From Ancylobacter rudongensis (GTDB lineage Bacteria > Pseudomonadota > Alphaproteobacteria > Rhizobiales > Xanthobacteraceae): DNA of 64,000 bases. Below are positions 44,937 through 56,450 of this stretch, piece by piece; position 1 is the first letter of the stretch, and each line of letters starts with the position of its first letter. The translations under genes were made by a program, and so were the position numbers. The stretch covers positions 62,001 to 126,000 of the forward strand of contig NZ_FMTP01000004.1 in NCBI RefSeq assembly GCF_900100155.1, written 5' to 3'. Below the pieces are notes generated by a model that was not told where the DNA came from, searched no databases, and saw nothing but the letters and a program-made list of their open reading frames with translations.

Positions 44937-46115
44937 CTAGTCCGGGTCACGGCGATGGACGTGGCCGGGTATCACCGCGAAGCGCTCGGCCTGTTCCGGA
45001 AGCGCGGCAAAGGCGGAGGGGTCCGCGCCCGTCATCCACACCTGGCCGCCAAGCGCGTCGAGCGCGGCGAACAGGGCGATGCGACGCGCGGGGTCGAGAT
45101 AAGCAACGACATCGTCCAGCAGCATCACCGGCGCAATGCCGGTCATTTCAGTGACTAGCCGCGCATGGGCAAGGGCGAGGCCGATCAGAAGCGCCTTCTG
45201 CTCGCCGGTGGAGCCTTGTCCGGCGGGGATGGACTTCGGCCCGTGGCCGACGAGAAGGTCGGTCAGGTGCGGACCTTCGAGCGTGCGTCCCGCCGCCCGG
45301 TCACGCGGGCGTGCGGCGCGAAGAGCGAGCCGGTACTGGTCCTCGACGAGGGTGGCCGGCTCGCGCGCCAGCGCGCGCTCCACCTCGCCCTCAAGCGCCA
45401 CCGTCGCCCAGGGAAAGGGCGCGGCATCATCACCGCCCTCGTCCCGTCCCTGCGCGATGCCGGCGGCAAGACGGCGCACGGTTTCCATCCGCGCGGCGGC
45501 AACGGCGATGGCGAGCGCGGCGAGTTCCTGCTCGACGGCATCGAGATAGCGCGGATCGGTGGAGCTGTCTTCCAGCAGACGGTTGCGCGCCCGCAAAGCC
45601 CGTTCCAGCGCGTTGACCCGCGCCCCGTGCTCGGCATCGACCGCCAAGACCAGCCGATCGAGAAAGCGTCGGCGCTCGGAAGGCGGGCCAAGGAACAATC
45701 CATCCATGTCAGGCGTCAGCCAGACGACGCGCACATGCGCGGCGAAGGCGGCGGCGGAGCCGACAGGTTCGCCATCGATGCGGCACCGCCGCGCGCGGGC
45801 CTCGCCGTCCGCCTCGACACCGGTGCCAAGCACGACCTCGCCATAGGCACCTTCGACCACGGCGGAAACCGCCCAGCCCGGCGCCTGAGTGCCGTCCGGC
45901 CCACGGGCCGCGAACTGGTCGAGGCTCGCTCGCCTGAGGCCGCGCCCGGGCGCCAGCAGGGAAATGGCTTCCAGCAGATTGGTCTTGCCGGCGCCGTTCG
46001 GCCCGAGCAGAACGATTGGGCCCTTGCCCGCACGGATTTCCGCCTGATGGTAGCTGCGGAAATCGGTCAGCCTCAGGCGAACAATGCGTGCCGTGACCGT
46101 CGCGCGCGAACTCAC
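44937..46115 (-). CDS. recF: DNA replication/repair protein RecF
   Basis: A 392-residue SMC-like ATPase. The N-terminus reads RLRLTDFRSYHQAEI, followed by Walker A GPNGAGKTNLLEAI, the signature region SSGEQKALL-like GSTGEQKALLIGLALAHA and Walker B VMLLDDVVAYLD. RecF loads RecA at gapped DNA together with RecO and RecR. The GTG start at 46115 overlaps the dnaN stop by 4 bases (GTGA), so the two are translated together. It is normal in length. Confidence 0.96.
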   Translation of the reverse strand: MSSRATVTARIVRLRLTDFRSYHQAEIRAGKGPIVLLGPNGAGKTNLLEAISLLAPGRGLRRASLDQFAARGPDGTQAPGWAVSAVVEGAYGEVVLGTGVEADGEARARRCRIDGEPVGSAAAFAAHVRVVWLTPDMDGLFLGPPSERRRFLDRLVLAVDAEHGARVNALERALRARNRLLEDSSTDPRYLDAVEQELAALAIAVAAARMETVRRLAAGIAQGRDEGGDDAAPFPWATVALEGEVERALAREPATLVEDQYRLALRAARPRDRAAGRTLEGPHLTDLLVGHGPKSIPAGQGSTGEQKALLIGLALAHARLVTEMTGIAPVMLLDDVVAYLDPARRIALFAALDALGGQVWMTGADPSAFAALPEQAERFAVIPGHVHRRDPD

Positions 46116-47227
46116 ACGCGCATCGGCATCAGCACATAGAGCGCGCCGCGCTTTTCCGGGTCCTGGACGAGGGTGGGAGAGCCCGGATCGGCAAGCTTCA
46201 GCTCGGCGGTGCTGCCTTCGATCTGCGAGGTGATGTCGAGGAGATAGCGGCTGTTGAATCCGATATCGATCGGCTCGGCCGCGTATTCAACCTCGATCTC
46301 CTCGGTGGCGCTGCCTGAATCCGGATTTGTGACGGAAAGGGTCAGTTTGCCATCGGCGATGGAGAGCTTCACCGCGCGCCCGCGCTCGCTCGCCACGGTC
46401 GAGACGCGATCGACAGCTGAGGCGAAGTCGGCCTTGTCGACGATCAGGGTCTTGTCGTTACCAACCGGGATGACACGGCCATAATCGGGGAAGGTGCCGT
46501 CGATCAGCTTGGAGGTCAGCACCACGCGGTCGAGCGACACGCGGATCTTGGCGGCGGAGAGTTCCACCGTCACCTCGGCGTCGGCATTCTCGGCCAGCCG
46601 CTGGATCTCGGCGACCGCCTTGCGCGGCACGATGACGCCCGGCATCCCGATGGCGCCGGCGGGCGCCGTGGTCTGCGCCTGCGCGAGCCGATGGCCGTCG
46701 GTGGCGACGGCGCGAAGCACCGGCCCACCGGCATCGGCGACATGCAGGTAGATGCCGTTGAGATAATAGCGGGTCTCTTCGGTCGAGATGGCGAACTGGG
46801 TCTTGTCGACCAGCCGCTTCAGCTCGCCGGCCGCCAGCGTAAAGCTGTGTGTCATCTCGCCGGCAGCGAGGTCTGGAAACTCGTTCTCCGGCAGGGTCTG
46901 CAGCGCGAAGCGGGAGCGACCGGCCCGCACGGTGAGCGTGCCGCGATCGCCGGAGGTTTCGATCATCACCTGCGCGCCTTCGGGCAGCTTGCGCACAATG
47001 TCGTAGATCGTGTGCGCCGGCACCGTGGTGGCGCCTTCCTGCTGCACCTCGGCGGCGATCGTCTCGACGATCTCGATGTCGAGGTCGGTGGCGCGCAGGG
47101 CGAGGCCGCGCGGATCACTGCGCATCAGCACGTTGGCGAGGATCGGAATGGTGTTGCGCCGCTCGACGACACGATGAACGTGGGCCAGAGACTTGAGCAA
47201 CTCGGCCCGCTCGACAGTGACCTTCAT
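46112..47227 (-). CDS. dnaN: DNA polymerase III sliding clamp (beta subunit)
   Basis: A 371-residue beta clamp starting MKVTVERAELL. The family stretches VERRNTIPILANVLM, GRSRFALQTLPENEFPDL, NGIYLHVA, ATDGHRLA and the C-terminal LYVLMPMRV are present. The homodimer ring tethers the replicative polymerase to DNA. The gene lies 226 bases after dnaA and overlaps recF. ATG 47227 is the standard start; the frame extends upstream but is out of family. Confidence 0.98.
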   Translation of the reverse strand: MKVTVERAELLKSLAHVHRVVERRNTIPILANVLMRSDPRGLALRATDLDIEIVETIAAEVQQEGATTVPAHTIYDIVRKLPEGAQVMIETSGDRGTLTVRAGRSRFALQTLPENEFPDLAAGEMTHSFTLAAGELKRLVDKTQFAISTEETRYYLNGIYLHVADAGGPVLRAVATDGHRLAQAQTTAPAGAIGMPGVIVPRKAVAEIQRLAENADAEVTVELSAAKIRVSLDRVVLTSKLIDGTFPDYGRVIPVGNDKTLIVDKADFASAVDRVSTVASERGRAVKLSIADGKLTLSVTNPDSGSATEEIEVEYAAEPIDIGFNSRYLLDITSQIEGSTAELKLADPGSPTLVQDPEKRGALYVLMPMRV

Positions 47228-47452
47228 GGCCGCGACACCCGTGGCTTTACGAAAAAGGGAAGGCGCACGAGGCACGGGCGGCCGGACGATGCCCGGCCAC
47301 GCACCCCGGGCAGCGGCGCAGCTGCGCCGCCGGGGGCGACGACATTGCCGCCACTGGCGTATCAAGGCAAGCGGCGCACCCCGTCGATGCGCCTAAATGA
47401 TGGGGAAATCTACGGGGATAGTGGGGAGCAAGCTGCCAGGCGGCGCTTTCGG

Positions 47453-48949
47453 CTACTCTTCGTTGACCAGCCGCTTCAGCGTTTCCACCTCGTCGGCCAG
47501 CACGCGGTCGGTGCCGACAAGGCCGTCGATCTTGCGCACGGCGTGCAGCACGGTCGTGTGATCGCGACCGCCGAAACGTCGGCCGATCTCGGGCAGCGAG
47601 CGCAGGGTCAGCATCTTCGCAAGGTACATCGCGATCTGGCGCGGCTTCACCACATTGGCGGTGCGGCGCTGGGAGAGGATGTCGGCACGGCTGACATTAT
47701 AGTGCTTGGCGACGACGCGCAGAATGTCGTCCACCCGCACGCGCTTGGGCTCGCTGGAGCGCACCAGGTCGCGCACAGCTGTCTCGGCCATCTCCAGGGT
47801 GATGGCGCGCGAGGTCAGCTGATTATGCGCGAGCAGGCGGTTCAGCGCGCCGTCGAGGTCGCGGCCGTTCTGACCGCAATTGCGGGCGATGAAGTTCAGC
47901 ACGTCCGGCGGCACACCGAAGCCGGGATGCTGGTGCGCGAGGGTGGCGATGCGGGCGGCCAGGATTTCGAGTTTCAACTCGTCATCCAGCGGCGCGATTT
48001 CGACCACGAGGCCACCGGCGAGGCGCGAACGTACCCGCTCCTCCAGTGCGTCGAGTTCGGCCGGCGGACGGTCGGCGGCGATCACCACCTGGCGGCCGGA
48101 ATCCATCAGGGCGTTGAGCGTGTGACAGAATTCCTGTTGGACGCTCTTGCCCTGCAAGAACTGCAGGTCGTCGATAACAAGCGTGTCGATGCCGCGCAGC
48201 TGCTCCTTGAAGGCCAGCGAGGACTGGCTCTTCAGTGCGGCGACGAAGCCGTACATGAAGCGTTCGGCGGTGAGGTAGACGACGCGGCGGCCATGGTCGG
48301 CGCCATCGGCGGCAATGGCCTGGAGCAGGTGCGTCTTGCCGAGGCCGACGGCCGCGTGGAGATAAAGCGGGTTGAAGACCGGCCCGCTGCCGGACGGAGC
48401 ATGGGCCACCTTCAGCGCCGCAGCGTGGGCGAGGCGGTTGGAATCACCAAGACGATAGGTCGAGAAATTCAGACGGGGGTCCAGCGGCGATCCGTTGGCC
48501 ACTTCCGCCGGATTTGCCATGGCGATCGATACGGGCGTCGCGACGTCGGCCTCGATGGGTGCGGCGGGCCGCGTCACAGCGGCGCGCACCGGCATCGGCG
48601 TGGCGCCCGGCGCCCGCATCACCGCTGTGCGGACGATCAGTTCGACGCGGTCGGCCGAGCCCTCTTCCTGCCAGAGCGCTACCAGGCGCTCTATATAGTG
48701 CTGCTGAATCCACGTCTTGAGGAAGCGTGTGGGGACGGACAGCCGCACGAATCCATCATGGATTCCATCCAGTTCGATGCGCGGGAACCAGCTCGAATAC
48801 ACCTCTTCGCCGACTTCGGCGCGCAGACGGCGGCGTACACGATCCCACGCTTCGCGTGCGTCCGTGTCCAGCCCTGCCCGCGCACCAGCGCGTGCCGCCA
48901 CGCCGGGGAACTGGGCTTTGCTAGAGGGTTCGATGCCATCTTTGAACAT
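47453..48949 (-). CDS. dnaA: Chromosomal replication initiator protein DnaA
   Basis: A 498-residue initiator. Domain I is at about residues 30-100 ([22 protein letters not shown]), then a flexible linker. The AAA+ domain has [19 protein letters not shown] and [11 protein letters not shown], and domain IV, the DNA-binding part, has the DnaA signature [15 protein letters not shown]. It melts the origin using ATP. ATG 48949 is preferred because GGAG lies 7 bases ahead; GTG 48985 would add 12 residues. A 1.1-kb noncoding region precedes it. It heads the replication gene block. Confidence 0.97.
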   Translation of the reverse strand: MFKDGIEPSSKAQFPGVAARAGARAGLDTDAREAWDRVRRRLRAEVGEEVYSSWFPRIELDGIHDGFVRLSVPTRFLKTWIQQHYIERLVALWQEEGSADRVELIVRTAVMRAPGATPMPVRAAVTRPAAPIEADVATPVSIAMANPAEVANGSPLDPRLNFSTYRLGDSNRLAHAAALKVAHAPSGSGPVFNPLYLHAAVGLGKTHLLQAIAADGADHGRRVVYLTAERFMYGFVAALKSQSSLAFKEQLRGIDTLVIDDLQFLQGKSVQQEFCHTLNALMDSGRQVVIAADRPPAELDALEERVRSRLAGGLVVEIAPLDDELKLEILAARIATLAHQHPGFGVPPDVLNFIARNCGQNGRDLDGALNRLLAHNQLTSRAITLEMAETAVRDLVRSSEPKRVRVDDILRVVAKHYNVSRADILSQRRTANVVKPRQIAMYLAKMLTLRSLPEIGRRFGGRDHTTVLHAVRKIDGLVGTDRVLADEVETLKRLVNEE

Positions 48950-49603
48950 ATCGGCTCCGCGCTTTTTATGCGGTTGTTGGGACACACGAGAGCCATGCCG
49001 TCACGCAGGATCGCAGGCGCGACCGAGCGGGCGACAGGCTCATCAGTGTGAATGGAGTGGTCGACGTCGCCTTGCGGCCGTCCATCAATCGGCGGGGGAT
49101 GTCATTAGACGACCCGCATCAGCGCCTCAATAGGCGAATGGACTAGCATATGAGGCTCACGCGGAACGCAGCTTGACTGAGGGTTTCGTCTTTCGTCGTC
49201 GCCGACGCCATCCACCATCGTAATGGTGGGGCGTTCGGGGCACGCACCCTCTTGTGCGCTCATTCGCGTGGTCATAGCAGCCCCTTCACGGCAAGATCAT
49301 TGCCGCCCTTAAAAGTTCAGATTGTTATGATTCAACTAAAAATCGGCAACACTACGCACTATGCTGACAAGTTCTTCTCTTGGGGAAGATATGTCGTTTG
49401 ACGCCAGGCGACAGCAAATCTGGTTGAGGTAGGGTCATGAATACAGCACACACCACCCTCCTCACGTTGCAATGAGCCGTTCCAAAACTCAACTTTTCGC
49501 TGAGGTGTCCGGCCGGACCGGATGAAGACAACATACACAGCACCCCCCTGCGGTGCAACGTCATCGGCGTCGCAGCAGTGGCATCTGAGTGCCGCACGCC
49601 GCT

Positions 49604-49863
49604 GATTCGGGCGCCCAAAAAAGAGCCATCAGTCGGCAAATCTCTGAGTCACTTGCAAGATTCATCGAGGCGGATTGGCGGGTCTTTCCGCAGCTAAATT
49701 TGCATGGGAGGGGGGAGGGGCGGGTCGGGAGAGGGTGATTCGAGAGGGTGTGGCGAGTGTGGGTCATAAAGTAATGAAAAATAAGGGAAAATTCTGCGCG
49801 GCGCGCTCGCAATTTGACAGCGATTTTGCGATTTTTGGCCTTGCTCGGGGTGGCGCTTGAGTC
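49604..49863. promoter_or_regulatory. Cluster of GANTC (CcrM methylation) sites upstream of dnaA
   Basis: Five GANTC sites lie in 260 bases (49604, 49646, 49659, 49737, 49859), with a sixth at 49329. In alphaproteobacteria GANTC is methylated by CcrM, is rare in the genome and tends to gather at cell-cycle-controlled promoters, dnaA among them. The spacing is seen directly; a regulatory role is inferred. Confidence 0.5.
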
Positions 49864-50002
49864 AAGGAGCATCGCTCCTCGGGATCAAGGAGTTTGAGCC
49901 GTGACCAACCTCTGTGACACTTTTGCAACGTCGTTCGCAGCGGCCGTGCGACCGCCCCAGCCATGCCCGGGGGAGCAGCAACCCCGCCACTTCGCAAATG
50001 CG

Positions 50003-50027
50003 AAAAGCCCGGCACAGGGCCGGGCTT
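50003..50027 (-). terminator. Rho-independent terminator after rpsT
   Basis: A 9-bp stem AAGCCCGGC (50005-50013) with GCCGGGCTT (50019-50027); on the minus strand it is followed by a T run. It lies about 62 bases past the rpsT stop. Confidence 0.8.
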
Positions 50028-50088
50028 CACGTCATATCGATCGTCTTGATCGGGTCTGCCTGCAAGTCATCCCTGCAAGCCGAGGCGT

Positions 50089-50355
50089 TCAGGCGCTAAG
50101 CTTGGCCAGACGCTGCGCCAGACGCGAAACCTTGCGCGAGGCGGTGTTCTTGGGCAGCACGCCCTTCTGGGCGGCGCGCATGATTTCCGGCTCGGCATTC
50201 TTGAAGGCCGCACCCGCCGCATCCTTGTCGCCGGAGGCCAGAGCCTCCTCGACCTTGCGCACAAAGGTGCGCATCCGCGAACGGCGGTTCTTGTTGACCT
50301 CGGTCCGGCGCTCAATCTTGCGAGCCGCCTTTTTGGCGGAGGGCGTATTGGCCAT
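50089..50355 (-). CDS. rpsT: 30S ribosomal protein S20
   Basis: An 88-residue basic protein beginning [17 protein letters not shown] with the helical S20 pattern [13 protein letters not shown] and the closing [13 protein letters not shown]. It binds 16S rRNA in the small subunit body. Its location just upstream of dnaA is a conserved alphaproteobacterial arrangement. A strong promoter-like pair is at 50467-50495 and a terminator follows. Its leader is about 105 bases. Confidence 0.98.
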   Translation of the reverse strand: MANTPSAKKAARKIERRTEVNKNRRSRMRTFVRKVEEALASGDKDAAGAAFKNAEPEIMRAAQKGVLPKNTASRKVSRLAQRLAKLSA

Positions 50356-50466
50356 CGGCCATCCTCTTCATCTTCGCAAGGACGCCACGTACCGCGCCTT
50401 GCCGAAATGTCGGTTGCAAATGATTAAGCAGAGCTGACCCCGGAGGAGCTCCGCGTGAGTGGCGGG

Positions 50467-50495
50467 CTTATAGTCGGGGGGCGCCGCCGCGTCAA
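50467..50495 (-). promoter_or_regulatory. Candidate sigma-70 promoter for rpsT
   Basis: On the minus strand TTGACG (50495-50490) and TATAAG (50472-50467) are separated by 17 bases, close to consensus at both boxes. It is 110 bases upstream of the rpsT start, in the gap after the enoyl-CoA hydratase gene. Confidence 0.7.
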
Positions 50496-50528
50496 TATGC
50501 AAGGCGCGAGCGGCCGCGATGGCAATGG

Positions 50529-51302
50529 TTAATTGTTGGTGAAAGAGGCTCCGCGCTTGTCCGCAAAGGCAGTCATTCCTTCTTTCTGGTCGGCCGTGGC
50601 GAACAAGCTCTGGAAGAGCCGGCGTTCGAATCGGATTCCTTCGGCCAGTGAGGATTCGAAGGCGCGGTTGACGCTCTCCTTGGCCATCATCACCGAGGGG
50701 AGCGACAGGCCGGCGATGGTGTCGGCGACCTTCATCGCCTCGGCCTTCAGCTCAGCTAGCGGGACCACGCGCGAGACCAGGCCGTAGCGGTCGGCTTCCT
50801 CGGCGGTGAGGGTGCGGCCGGTGAGGATCATCTCCATCGCCTTGGCCTTGCCGACCGCCCGGGTTAGGCGCTGCGAGCCGCCGGCGCCCGGTATGATGCC
50901 GAGCTGGATCTCCGGCTGGCCGAAGCGGGCATTGTCGGCGGCGAGGATGATGTCGCACATCATCGCCATCTCGCAGCCGCCGCCGAGCGCGTAGCCGGCG
51001 ACCGCGGCGACCACCGGCTTGCGGCAGCGCGACAGCCGTTCCCAGGAGGTGATGAAGTCGTCGACATAGGTCGAGGGAAAGCCAAGCCCCTGCATTTCCT
51101 TGATATCTGCTCCCGCCGCGAAGGCGCGCTCGGAGCCGGTGAGGACGATGCAGCCAATGGCCGGGTTGCGCTCGAAGCCGTCCAGCGCCCGGCCGAGCTC
51201 GTCGATCAGCGCGGCGTTGAGGGCGTTCAGGGCCTTGGGGCGGTTGAGGGTGATGACGCCGACGCGCCGGTTGGTTTCGACGAGGATGGTGTCGTAGGAC
51301 AT
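50529..51302 (-). CDS. Enoyl-CoA hydratase
   Basis: A 257-residue crotonase-family enzyme. The two active-site glutamates lie in [35 protein letters not shown], and the oxyanion-hole stretch is [14 protein letters not shown]. These make it a true enoyl-CoA hydratase (water addition across a trans-2-enoyl-CoA in fatty-acid or butanoate breakdown). ATG 51302 is the normal start. It sits between mutM and rpsT on the same strand, 8 bases after mutM, and has no other fatty-acid genes beside it. Confidence 0.93.
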   Translation of the reverse strand: MSYDTILVETNRRVGVITLNRPKALNALNAALIDELGRALDGFERNPAIGCIVLTGSERAFAAGADIKEMQGLGFPSTYVDDFITSWERLSRCRKPVVAAVAGYALGGGCEMAMMCDIILAADNARFGQPEIQLGIIPGAGGSQRLTRAVGKAKAMEMILTGRTLTAEEADRYGLVSRVVPLAELKAEAMKVADTIAGLSLPSVMMAKESVNRAFESSLAEGIRFERRLFQSLFATADQKEGMTAFADKRGASFTNN

Positions 51303-51310
51303 GGCGGCTC

Positions 51311-52243
51311 CTAGCGCTGGCAGGCGGCACAATAGAAGGTCGAGCGCCCGCTTTGCACAAGCCGGGCGATGGTTCCCCGGCATTTGGGGCTCGTGCAGGC
51401 GCCGCCCTCGCGGTCATAGACGCGGAAGGTGTGCTGGAAATAGCCAAGCGTACCGTCCACTTGGGCGTGGTCGCGCAGGGTCGAGCCGCCGGCCTTGATG
51501 GCCTCCTCGAGTACCATCTGGATGGTCTCGACCAGCTGGACGGTCAGTGCGGTGGGGTGGCCGGTCGGTGCGGTGAGGGTGAAGGCCGCACGTTCCGGCG
51601 AGAGGCCGGCGCGGTGCAGCGCCTCGCACACATAAATATTACCCAGCCCGGCGACGACCTTCTGGTCGAGCAGCGCCGCCTTGATCGGGGTGCGGCGCCC
51701 GGCGAGGGCGCGGGCCAGCGCTTCGGGGGTGAAGTCGGCGCCCAGCGGCTCGGGCCCGATGTCGCGGAACAGCGGGTGCGCCGCCAGGCCCTCGCGCGGC
51801 AGCAGGAACATGGCGCCGAAGCGGCGCGGGTCGTTGTAGACGATCTCCACGCCGCCTGCCGCACCTGTCGGGCTCCCGTCGGCGCTGCCTTCCATGCGCA
51901 GCACGACATGGTCGTGGGCGGCGAGGCGCGAGCGCGGCAGGTGGAAGTCGCCCGGAGTTTCCGGCGGGCCGGTGTCGGGCTCGATGCGGAACGAGCCGGA
52001 CATGCCCAGATGCATGACCAGCACCTCGTCGATGCCGCCGGCATCGGGTCCCACATCCGCCATGAGGTATTTCGCCCGCCGCTCCAGCCGGCGCAGCGTC
52101 CGTCCGGTCAGCCGCTCGGCGAAGCGCTCGGGCAGCGGCCAGCGCAGGTCCGGCCGCCGGGCCACGGCCGCCAGGATGCGGCGGCCCTCCATGACCGGGG
52201 CGAGGCCCCGCCGGACGGTTTCGACTTCGGGCAGCTCGGGCAT
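51311..52243 (-). CDS. mutM: Formamidopyrimidine-DNA glycosylase
   Basis: A 310-residue base-excision enzyme. The mature N-terminus [14 protein letters not shown] supplies the catalytic proline and glutamate, [16 protein letters not shown] is the helix-two-turn-helix, and the C-terminus has the four-cysteine zinc finger with [13 protein letters not shown] and FYCAACQR. It removes 8-oxoguanine and formamidopyrimidines. Slightly longer than the usual 270-290 residues because of an insert of about 20 residues near residue 125 ([13 protein letters not shown]). It is 29 bases downstream of the HAD gene. Confidence 0.97.
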   Translation of the reverse strand: MPELPEVETVRRGLAPVMEGRRILAAVARRPDLRWPLPERFAERLTGRTLRRLERRAKYLMADVGPDAGGIDEVLVMHLGMSGSFRIEPDTGPPETPGDFHLPRSRLAAHDHVVLRMEGSADGSPTGAAGGVEIVYNDPRRFGAMFLLPREGLAAHPLFRDIGPEPLGADFTPEALARALAGRRTPIKAALLDQKVVAGLGNIYVCEALHRAGLSPERAAFTLTAPTGHPTALTVQLVETIQMVLEEAIKAGGSTLRDHAQVDGTLGYFQHTFRVYDREGGACTSPKCRGTIARLVQSGRSTFYCAACQR

Positions 52244-52272
52244 GGATGAAAAGGGCTCGCGGCGAAAAGGCT

Positions 52273-52908
52273 TCAGGCGACCATATGGTGCGCGCGCAGG
52301 AACGTCGCGAGCTCGGCCGCCCGGGTGAAAAGGTGGGCGCGCAGCCCCGCCTCGCGGGCGCCGGCGATATTGGCGGGCTTGTCGTCGATCATCACCGCCT
52401 CGCCGGGGGCGACGCCATAGCGGGCGGCGACGCCTTTATACACGGAAGGGGACGGCTTCTTCGCCCCGAACTCGCAGGCGACATGCATGGCCGGGCCGAA
52501 CAGCGCCCGCAGTTCCGGCACCAGCACGTCGAAATGCTCGCGCATGATGTGGCCGTTATTGGTGAGCAGGGCGATGGGCGCGCGCGCCCGCACCTCCTCC
52601 GCCAGCGCCAGCGCCTCCGGGTCCAGCGTCATGGCGAGGGCGCGCGTGCGCAGCCAGTCGGCGCGGCCGAACGGCACGCCGAGTGCCTGCGCGATGGCGG
52701 CGAGATAGGCGTCGGGGGTGAGGTGGCCGAGGTCGGAGGCGTTCTCGATGCCGCTGTGCCAGACGAGGCGCTCGACATCGGCGGCGGAGAGCCCCGCCGG
52801 AGCGCCCATGGCGGCGCGGCGGGCCTCGACATCGTAGTGCAGCAGCACGTCATCCATGTCGAAGATGACGAGGCGGGGAGGGGAGGCGTCCCCGGCGGCC
52901 GCAATCAT
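52273..52908 (-). CDS. HAD-superfamily hydrolase
   Basis: A 211-residue HAD enzyme. Motif I is the nucleophile loop [10 protein letters not shown], motif II is in IALLTNNGH, the lysine of motif III is in [18 protein letters not shown], and motif IV is [17 protein letters not shown]. It is most like the small HAD-IA phosphatases acting on phosphorylated sugars or similar compounds. ATG 52908 is chosen; the frame is open to 52983. It follows the IalB gene and precedes mutM on the same strand. Confidence 0.88.
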   Translation of the reverse strand: MIAAAGDASPPRLVIFDMDDVLLHYDVEARRAAMGAPAGLSAADVERLVWHSGIENASDLGHLTPDAYLAAIAQALGVPFGRADWLRTRALAMTLDPEALALAEEVRARAPIALLTNNGHIMREHFDVLVPELRALFGPAMHVACEFGAKKPSPSVYKGVAARYGVAPGEAVMIDDKPANIAGAREAGLRAHLFTRAAELATFLRAHHMVA

Positions 52909-52918
52909 CGGCGCCGCC

Positions 52919-53440
52919 TCACGGAAGCGCGTCGTAGCCCTGGCCGAACCCGTTGAGATTGAGCGGGATGCCGATGCCCTCATCCGGCTCGGGCGTCTCG
53001 CGGATGACGAAGATCGCCTTGGTGCCGTTGCGCAGGCGTTCCATCAGCGTGGCGTCCATCTCCACCTCGGCGACGCAGCCATTGGGCACGCAGCGCACGA
53101 AGCCGACGCTGCCGATGGGCGTGTCGTCGATGATGAGGCCGAGGCCGGAGGGCAGCAGCACGCCGAGCGGCGCGAGCACGCGCAGCAGCGACTTGCCGCT
53201 GTCGCGCATCTTCAGCACGATGGCGGTGAGCCCGACATTGGGGCGGTCATCCGCCTGCACGCTCTGCAGCAGCACGCATTGCTCGGACTGGGCGCCGGGC
53301 GGGGTGTCGCACCGGATCTGCCATTCGCCATGAACCGAGCGCACGACGCCCTGCGCCGCCGCCCCGTCGAAGGAGGCGAACAGCGCCGCGACGGCAAGCG
53401 CCGCGACAATGGCTGAACGGAGGGCCGCGAAGCCGGGCAT
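52919..53440 (-). CDS. Invasion-associated locus B (IalB) family protein
   Basis: A 173-residue exported protein with a signal peptide ending AAA-QG (residues 1-30). The mature domain has the IalB pattern: HGEWQIRCDTPPGAQSEQCVLLQSVQ, LRVLAPLGVLLPSGLGLIIDD, FVRCVPNGCVAEVEMD. The cysteine pairs suggest disulfides. The family was named for a pathogen invasion locus but is widespread in free-living alphaproteobacteria, where its role is unknown. ATG 53440 is chosen. It is divergent from the cox operon, with 312 bases between. Confidence 0.88.
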   Translation of the reverse strand: MPGFAALRSAIVAALAVAALFASFDGAAAQGVVRSVHGEWQIRCDTPPGAQSEQCVLLQSVQADDRPNVGLTAIVLKMRDSGKSLLRVLAPLGVLLPSGLGLIIDDTPIGSVGFVRCVPNGCVAEVEMDATLMERLRNGTKAIFVIRETPEPDEGIGIPLNLNGFGQGYDALP

Positions 53441-53752
53441 GGCTGTCTCCCGAAAAGTGTCGTTCGCTATGTCTTCTAAAGAATCGGCGGCGGGGGACAA
53501 GGCGAATCGTGCGTGGGGCCCTTTTCCACCGCTCCCCAGGGCAGGAGGCGGTACAAGCCCGAGCGTGATGTCAAGAATGCGGCAATCCATCGCCCCACGG
53601 AGATAGAACGGTTCCAGGCACCCGACGTCATGTCGCAGGAGGGTACCCCCCCTGGCGCGTTGCTCAGGTGTCCTTTTTGTGTTTGATGAAGATCAAATCA
53701 CGCTGGCCCGACACGCGATTGCCATCGCTTCATCCGGGCCACGGGGAAGCTG
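53441..53752. other. Divergent region between IalB and cox operon
   Basis: About 310 bases holding the promoters of the IalB gene and the cytochrome oxidase operon. The one clear element is the FNR/FixK-type box at 53682-53697. No gene or RNA is seen. Confidence 0.55.
53682..53697. promoter_or_regulatory. FNR/FixK/Crp-type box before the aa3 oxidase operon
   Basis: TTTGAT-GAAG-ATCAAA is a perfect inverted repeat matching the FNR/FixK consensus TTGAT-N4-ATCAA at every defined base. Its centre lies about 64 bases before the coxB start. In alphaproteobacteria such sites bind FnrL/FixK-type regulators, so oxygen control of the operon is likely; whether it represses or activates depends on the transcription start, not seen here. 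Confidence 0.8.
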
Positions 53753-54646
53753 ATGGGAGTGACGTTCGCGATGAATTCGTGGGTCCGCAACGCTGCACGC
53801 CGGACGGCCGGCCTTGCCGGTGGGGTGCTCGGCATGCTGGCGCTGGCTTTTACCGGGGCCGCGCTGGCGGAAACGGGACAGCCTTCGCCCTGGCAGATCA
53901 ATCTTCAGGGGGCGGCCTCTCCGGTGATGGAGAGCATCCACTCCTTCCACTTCTTCCTGCTCGTCATCATCGTCGCGGTCGTGCTGCTGGTGCTGGCGCT
54001 GCTGATCGTGGTGATGGTGCGCTTCAACGAGAAGGCCAATCCGGTGCCTTCCCGCACGACGCATCACACCATGATCGAGGTGGTGTGGACGGTGGTTCCG
54101 GTGCTCATCCTGGTGGCGATCGCCATCCCCTCCTTCCGGCTGCTGTTCCTGCAGCTGGACCTGCCGAAGGCGGACCTCACCGTGAAGGTGACGGGCCACC
54201 AGTGGTACTGGTCCTATGAATATCCCGACAATGGCGCCTTCAGCTTCGACAGCCTGATGGTGCCGGAAGCGGACCTGAAGCCCGGCCAGCCGCGCCTGCT
54301 CGCGGTCGACAACGACGTGGTCGTGCCTGTCAACAAGGTGGTCCGCATCCAGGTGACGGCCGCCGACGTGATCCACTCCTTCGCTCTTCCGTCCTTCGGC
54401 GTGAAGATCGACGCCCTGCCGGGCCGGCTGAACGAGAGCTGGTTCCAGGCGACCAAGGAAGGGATCTATTATGGCCAGTGCTCCGAGCTGTGCGGCAAGG
54501 ACCACGCCTTCATGCCCATCGCCATCCGGGTGGTGAGCGAGGAAGAGTTCGCGGCCTGGGTCGAGACGGCCAAGCAGGAATTCGCCGGGGCTCCGGCGCC
54601 GGCGCGTGTCGCGCAGGGCGACGTGGCGGGCATTGCTGCCCGCTGA
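53753..54646 (+). CDS. coxB: Cytochrome c oxidase subunit II
   Basis: A 297-residue subunit with a signal peptide (to about residue 38), two membrane helices (about 65-90 and 105-130) and a periplasmic CuA domain. The CuA ligands are in GQCSELCGKDHAFM, and GHQWYWSYEYPD is the aromatic electron-entry region. It takes electrons from cytochrome c and passes them to subunit I. It is the first gene of the oxidase operon, behind an FNR-type box. ATG 53753 is chosen; ATG 53771 is possible. Confidence 0.97.
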   Translation: MGVTFAMNSWVRNAARRTAGLAGGVLGMLALAFTGAALAETGQPSPWQINLQGAASPVMESIHSFHFFLLVIIVAVVLLVLALLIVVMVRFNEKANPVPSRTTHHTMIEVVWTVVPVLILVAIAIPSFRLLFLQLDLPKADLTVKVTGHQWYWSYEYPDNGAFSFDSLMVPEADLKPGQPRLLAVDNDVVVPVNKVVRIQVTAADVIHSFALPSFGVKIDALPGRLNESWFQATKEGIYYGQCSELCGKDHAFMPIAIRVVSEEEFAAWVETAKQEFAGAPAPARVAQGDVAGIAAR

Positions 54647-54677
54647 GAGTGCCGGTTCGGCGCATTGAAGTTTCTAA

Positions 54678-56303
<1,626 letters not shown>

Positions 56304-56450
56304 GCCGGCGCACGCCGTGATCGACCACCCGGCGCGGGTCATCCGCGCCGGTCGCCTGCAGGGCGCCGGGCCGGCTCTGGCCCGCCCCCGGGTTTGCGGC
56401 GGCGGCTTCCAGCGGGAGCGCCGGTCCTGAGAGCCTAAAGCGCCAAGAGC

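Larger units (their letters stand above)
48950..50088. other. Long noncoding region upstream of dnaA
   Basis: About 1.1 kb between dnaA and rpsT with no supported gene; frames of 60-100 codons inside it lack protein-like composition. It contains an A/T-rich patch near 49310-49360, another at about 49755-49835, a cluster of GANTC sites, and the rpsT terminator at 50003-50027. I searched by eye for DnaA boxes (TTATCCACA) on both strands and found only weak six-of-nine matches, so it is not called an origin. In relatives the true origin often lies elsewhere, near hemE. Confidence 0.6.

Noticed and set aside
46691..49051. 786-codon plus-strand ORF opposite dnaN and dnaA
   Set aside because: It is antisense to two essential, fully recognisable genes and lacks protein features.
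49561..49872. 103-codon minus-strand ORF upstream of dnaA
   Set aside because: Low-complexity composition and no ribosome-binding site; it lies in a region better explained as regulatory.
48950..50088. Replication origin upstream of dnaA
   Set aside because: No convincing DnaA boxes were found on either strand and the true origin is often elsewhere in this group, so only the GANTC cluster is reported.
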